Of a stretch of DNA of 9,184 nt, positions 6,141 through 9,184 are shown in pieces (position 1 is the stretch's first letter; every line of letters starts with the position of its first letter). The position numbers and the translations under genes were made by a program. The notes under the pieces are model-generated. The model saw only the letters and a program-made list of their open reading frames with translations. It searched no databases and was not told the origin of the DNA. This stretch comes from an uncultured Prevotellaceae bacterium (lineage in GTDB: Bacteria > Bacteroidota > Bacteroidia > Bacteroidales > Bacteroidaceae): the NCBI GenBank assembly GCA_946644025.1, contig CAMPCG010000096.1, positions 1 to 9,184 of the forward strand, in the 5' to 3' direction.

Positions 6141-8189
6141 ATGCTGCAAGAGGTAAAAGACTTACAAGATAATGCTGTGGCGCAGCTTGTGGAGAAACTA
6201 AGGAAAAAGGACGAAGTGACATTCCGCGCTCCCACGGGCAGTGGCAAGACGCATATGATGGCAGATATGATGAACCGCATAATTGAGGCCAACGAGAATG
6301 TCATGTTTCTGGTATCTTCGCTGTCGAAGGGCGACCTGGCTAGACAAGACTATGAGTCGTTTAAAGAGACAGCCGACACCGGCATTTTTCCGAAGTTGGA
6401 TCCATATCTGATCTCAACGGATGTATCGGGCGAGGAGGGTCTGCAGATTCCCTCTGACCACAATGTCTATGTGCTACCCCGTGATCTCTTCAAGGAGGAC
6501 AGCCTGCTAATGCGTGGACCGATGATAAACTTTCTGCGTACCATGACAGGAGATGTCTTTGGCGAAGGAAAGAATAAAATTCTATATCTGGTGAAAGATG
6601 AGTGTCACCAGGCAACGTCCAACCTCGACAACAAACTAGGAGCGTTTTTTCGAAAGACCATCAATTTTTCGGCTACTCCCGACAGGAAGAAGGGACAGAT
6701 TCCCGATGTCCAGATATCCGACGAAGAAGCAGAAAATGTCAGTCTGATAAAGAGAGTGAATTTTGGTAGCCTGAACGATACCGTGGAGGATGCCATCAAC
6801 AAGTTTAAAGAGGTGAAAAAGCAGTACATTTCGCTCGATGTGGAGCCTTGCCTAATCATCCAAATCTCTAACGCAGGCAAAGCAGAGCAGGAGTGGAACC
6901 AGAACATCAAACCCGTGCTCGATAAGGTGGAGAATCAGGGGTTGAAATGGATGGTCATAGTGGATTTGAAGGGGAAGAATAATGAGGCGGGCCTCTGCGA
7001 CACCAACGACATCATCAAAGGCAAACTACCCGTCGGCCAGTGGAAGGAATATGCCCGAAAGCGAGGCATTGATGTCATCATTTTCAAGATGGTTATTTCA
7101 GAAGGCTGGGACATCCCCAGAGCTTGTATGCTCTATCAGGTCCGGGACAGCAAAAGCAAGCAGCTGGACGAACAGGTGCTTGGCCGAGTAAGGCGCAATC
7201 CGCGCCTGCTCGACTTTGAAAAACTCTCCGACGAGCAGAAAAAACTGGCCACTACGGCTTGGGTGTGGGGAATTAGGCCCGACACAATGCGGGCAAGACG
7301 GCAGGTGGCACTATTTGGTGGAGGTGCAGACATACAAAATAGTATAAGAGTGAGGTCTACTCGATTGGAGAATTTGACAGAAAAGGCAGACTTCGACATA
7401 GAAGAATTTATTGAAGAGCAATCTGACTTACTGGAACATTCGAGCATCTTTGAACTGAACAAAAAGCTATCAAAGATGCCTAACGACTTATCGGACTTGT
7501 GTTATAAATATGCGGGCGAGGATGTGCTTAGATGGTACGATTTCGTTGAGAACATAGATAAGGTGAAAGCTAAGTACGACAACTACATCTGCGACTATGA
7601 AAAGAGCATTGTCGTGGACAAAGAAGTGACCTTTCCCGCATCTTCAACCTTTACCGAAACCTGCAATGAAGAGCAAGACCTGGGCTGGGTGTGGAGTCGA
7701 AAGGATGGGAAAGATAAGTTTTCTTTTGACAGCTTGGCAGAGAAGGAGTGGGCTGCGAAGCTACGCTATTTAGCTTCGAAAAGGAAATACATATCAGAGC
7801 TGGAGATGCCCGGAATGGATGATGATGACGAGCTCTTCCTGTGGGGTAAAAACTATCCTCTGAACTCTGAAATTAAATATGAGTATTATGCCAATGGCAT
7901 TCATGCCTCCTATCCCGATTTCGTTTTGAAGGACAAATTGGGCAGAATACACATCTTTGAGGTTAAGAGTGTGAACGTGGCTGTCGGTTCTTCTGTCAAC
8001 AAGGAAGAATACGACAAGAAAGTGAGAGCTTTGCATGACCTGTATCTTGCCTGTTCGCGGAAACTGCCCGACTATCGTTTTTATCTTCCCATTATGAAGG
8101 ATGACGACTGGCGCATCAGGCGCTTTAGCGCAGGAATATTCAAGGAGATGGGCTTCGACGAGTTTAAAAAGTCGCTGAAAATATCCTAA
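6141..8189 (+). CDS. res: Type III restriction enzyme helicase-nuclease subunit (Res)
   Basis: 682 aa, clearly shorter than classical Res subunits such as EcoP15I (about 970 aa), but all core motifs are present. Walker A is PTGSGKT at residues 31-37, the Walker B/DEAD-type motif DECH is at 153-156, motif III FSATP is around Ser177, and motif VI is QVLGRVRRNPR at 345-355. The C-terminal nuclease has a PD-ExK pattern: YPDFVL with Asp593, then FEVKS with Glu607 and Lys609. In the family, Res uses ATP to move or switch along DNA after recognition by Mod and cleaves a fixed distance away when sites are unmethylated. It starts 4 nt after the mod stop, so the two are almost certainly cotranscribed. 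The missing length seems to lie between helicase and nuclease; the frame is intact and I see no sign of decay. A compact Type III-like variant is the likeliest reading. Confidence 0.92.
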   Translation: MLQEVKDLQDNAVAQLVEKLRKKDEVTFRAPTGSGKTHMMADMMNRIIEANENVMFLVSSLSKGDLARQDYESFKETADTGIFPKLDPYLISTDVSGEEGLQIPSDHNVYVLPRDLFKEDSLLMRGPMINFLRTMTGDVFGEGKNKILYLVKDECHQATSNLDNKLGAFFRKTINFSATPDRKKGQIPDVQISDEEAENVSLIKRVNFGSLNDTVEDAINKFKEVKKQYISLDVEPCLIIQISNAGKAEQEWNQNIKPVLDKVENQGLKWMVIVDLKGKNNEAGLCDTNDIIKGKLPVGQWKEYARKRGIDVIIFKMVISEGWDIPRACMLYQVRDSKSKQLDEQVLGRVRRNPRLLDFEKLSDEQKKLATTAWVWGIRPDTMRARRQVALFGGGADIQNSIRVRSTRLENLTEKADFDIEEFIEEQSDLLEHSSIFELNKKLSKMPNDLSDLCYKYAGEDVLRWYDFVENIDKVKAKYDNYICDYEKSIVVDKEVTFPASSTFTETCNEEQDLGWVWSRKDGKDKFSFDSLAEKEWAAKLRYLASKRKYISELEMPGMDDDDELFLWGKNYPLNSEIKYEYYANGIHASYPDFVLKDKLGRIHIFEVKSVNVAVGSSVNKEEYDKKVRALHDLYLACSRKLPDYRFYLPIMKDDDWRIRRFSAGIFKEMGFDEFKKSLKIS

Positions 8190-8207
8190 TTGAAAAGTCA
8201 GGGGGGC

Positions 8208-8270
8208 AGATTCGAATATATAATTTCACTTCCCTTTCACTCCAAAGATTCGAAAATTAAAATATAATTT
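8208..8270. repeat. Short direct repeat after res
   Basis: AGATTCGAA occurs at 8208-8216 and 8246-8254. Each is followed by ATATAATTT (8218-8226 and 8262-8270), with 7 extra A/T-rich bases in the second copy. It could be a small local duplication or the trace of an insertion boundary. It lies between the res stop and the terminators, where the low-GC operon ends. Confidence 0.4.
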
Positions 8271-8304
8271 GAGCCGCCTAAACCTAAGTTTGGGCGGCTC
8301 AAAT
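8267..8304 (-). terminator. Strong terminator hairpin for thrS, possibly bidirectional
   Basis: Positions 8267-8283 pair with 8288-8304 over 17 bp with a single G-U, around the 4-nt loop CTAA. On the minus strand the hairpin is followed by a T-rich stretch (complement of AAAATTAAAATATA), as expected for an intrinsic terminator of thrS. On the plus strand the following bases are not T-rich, but the stem could still help stop res transcription. Confidence 0.85.
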
Positions 8305-8308
8305 ATAG

Positions 8309-8342
8309 GAGGGGGCTGTCGGAGCAATGTTCCCCCTCTTTT
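8309..8342 (+). terminator. Intrinsic terminator of the mod-res operon
   Basis: GAGGGGG (8309-8315) pairs with CCCCCTC (8332-8338), followed at once by TTTT (8339-8342). It lies 120 nt after the res stop and 10 nt before the end of the convergent thrS gene, next to the larger hairpin. Confidence 0.55.
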
Positions 8343-8351
8343 CGGTAAAAA

Positions 8352-9184
8352 TCAGAAGTTCTTTGTCTGCTCGGCGACCTCGGCGTTCACCTTGTCAATG
8401 AACTCCTGGATGGTCATGGTGCGCTGTTCGCCGCCGCCTTGCTGACGCATGGAGACGAGACCCTCGGCCTCTTCCTTCTCGCCTACGATAATCATGTAGG
8501 GTATGCGCTTGAGTTCGTTGTCGCGTATCTTGCGGCCGAGCTTCTCGTTGCGCAGGTCGATGGTGCCGCGCACGCCCTGCAGGTCGAGCTGGCGGAGTAC
8601 CTTCTGGGCGTAGTCGTTGTACTTCTCCGAGAGGGGGAGTATGGCTACCTGGTCGGGTGTGAGCCAGAGGGGGAAGTGTCCGCTGGTGTGCTCGATGAGC
8701 ACGGCGCAGAAACGCTCCATAGAGCCGAAGGGGGCACGGTGAATCATCACGGGTGTCTTCTTCTGGTTGTCCTCGTCGGTATACTCCAGCTGGAAGCGCT
8801 TCGGCAGGTTGTAGTCCACCTGGATGGTGCCTAACTGCCAGCGTCGGCCGATGGCGTCCTTGATCATGAAGTCGAGCTTGGGGCCGTAGAAGGCGGCCTC
8901 GCCATACTCTACCTTGGCGTTGAGTCCCTTCTCCTGGCAGGCTTCCTGAATGGCGCGCTCGGCCAGTGCCCAGTCTTCGTCGGTGCCTACGTACTTGTCG
9001 TGGTCGTTGGGGTCGCGCAGGGAGATTTGTGCCTCGTAGTTGAAGCCGAAGGCGGAGAGCACGATGCCGATGATGTCCATAACGTTGAGGAACTCCTGCT
9101 TGACCTGGTCGGGACGGCAGAAGAGGTGTGCGTCGTCCTGCGTGAAGGAGCGCACGCGGGTCAGTCCGTGCAGCTCGCCGGACT
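8352..9184 (-). CDS. thrS: Threonyl-tRNA synthetase, C-terminal part (runs off the window)
   Basis: The frame enters from the right edge without a start and ends at TGA 8352-8354; about 277 of the family's usual 640-650 residues are present. The enzyme charges tRNA-Thr with threonine in the cytoplasm. From the edge it reads [19 protein letters not shown], the class II motif 2 region, with the zinc-binding His of QDDAH (codon 9126-9128). Next come the second zinc-binding His in [12 protein letters not shown] (codon 8739-8741), class II motif 3 (GSMERF), and the C-terminal anticodon-binding domain ([29 protein letters not shown]). The third zinc ligand, a Cys, and the editing and TGS domains would lie outside the window. 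Its GC is high like the lipoprotein gene, so it probably belongs to the core chromosome, convergent with the acquired mod-res operon. Orthologue assignment is secure. Confidence 0.97.
   Translation of the reverse strand, partial: SGELHGLTRVRSFTQDDAHLFCRPDQVKQEFLNVMDIIGIVLSAFGFNYEAQISLRDPNDHDKYVGTDEDWALAERAIQEACQEKGLNAKVEYGEAAFYGPKLDFMIKDAIGRRWQLGTIQVDYNLPKRFQLEYTDEDNQKKTPVMIHRAPFGSMERFCAVLIEHTSGHFPLWLTPDQVAILPLSEKYNDYAQKVLRQLDLQGVRGTIDLRNEKLGRKIRDNELKRIPYMIIVGEKEEAEGLVSMRQQGGGEQRTMTIQEFIDKVNAEVAEQTKNF

Noticed and set aside
8439..8834. 131-codon plus-strand frame opposite thrS
   Set aside because: It is the antisense shadow of a clearly conserved thrS sequence.

Overview
The window looks like a chromosomal segment of a Bacteroidota bacterium, most likely Bacteroidales and possibly Prevotella-like. 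The support is promoters of the Bacteroides type (TAnnTTTG -7 boxes at 75-82 and 4021-4028), the lack of strong Shine-Dalgarno sites, lipoprotein signals followed by acidic stretches of the surface-export type, and a recognisable threonyl-tRNA synthetase gene. Genus is an inference; no marker in the window fixes it.

Left part (1-3730, very GC-rich): a promoter and one very long open frame encoding a lipoprotein. It reads as two lipoprotein genes joined head to tail. The first module is a BMP/PnrA-like solute-binding lipoprotein. The second starts with its own lipobox, continues as a LivJ-like (type 1 periplasmic-binding) domain and ends in a legumain-like (C13, clan CD) cysteine protease domain with visible His and Cys. 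A 149-bp element with perfect 31-bp inverted ends sits exactly at the joint and is translated through.

Middle gap (3731-4426): a weak hairpin after the stop, a 10-bp tandem repeat, an imperfect inverted repeat, a promoter with a nine-T run in its spacer, and about 375 nt of probable leader rich in complementary segments. The leader can form two mutually exclusive folds and ends just before the next start codon.

Right part (4427-8189, lower GC): a two-gene Type III restriction-modification operon, mod (beta-class DNA methyltransferase) followed 4 nt later by res (SF2 helicase plus PD-ExK nuclease). Mod and Res would form one complex that methylates, and otherwise cleaves, DNA at a site set by Mod. 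The lower GC against both neighbours suggests acquisition by transfer.

Right edge (8190-9184): two hairpin terminators between convergent genes, then the 3' part of thrS on the minus strand, running off the window. The most unusual items are the repeat-mediated lipoprotein fusion, the binding-domain/legumain protease architecture, and the switch-like leader of the restriction-modification operon.
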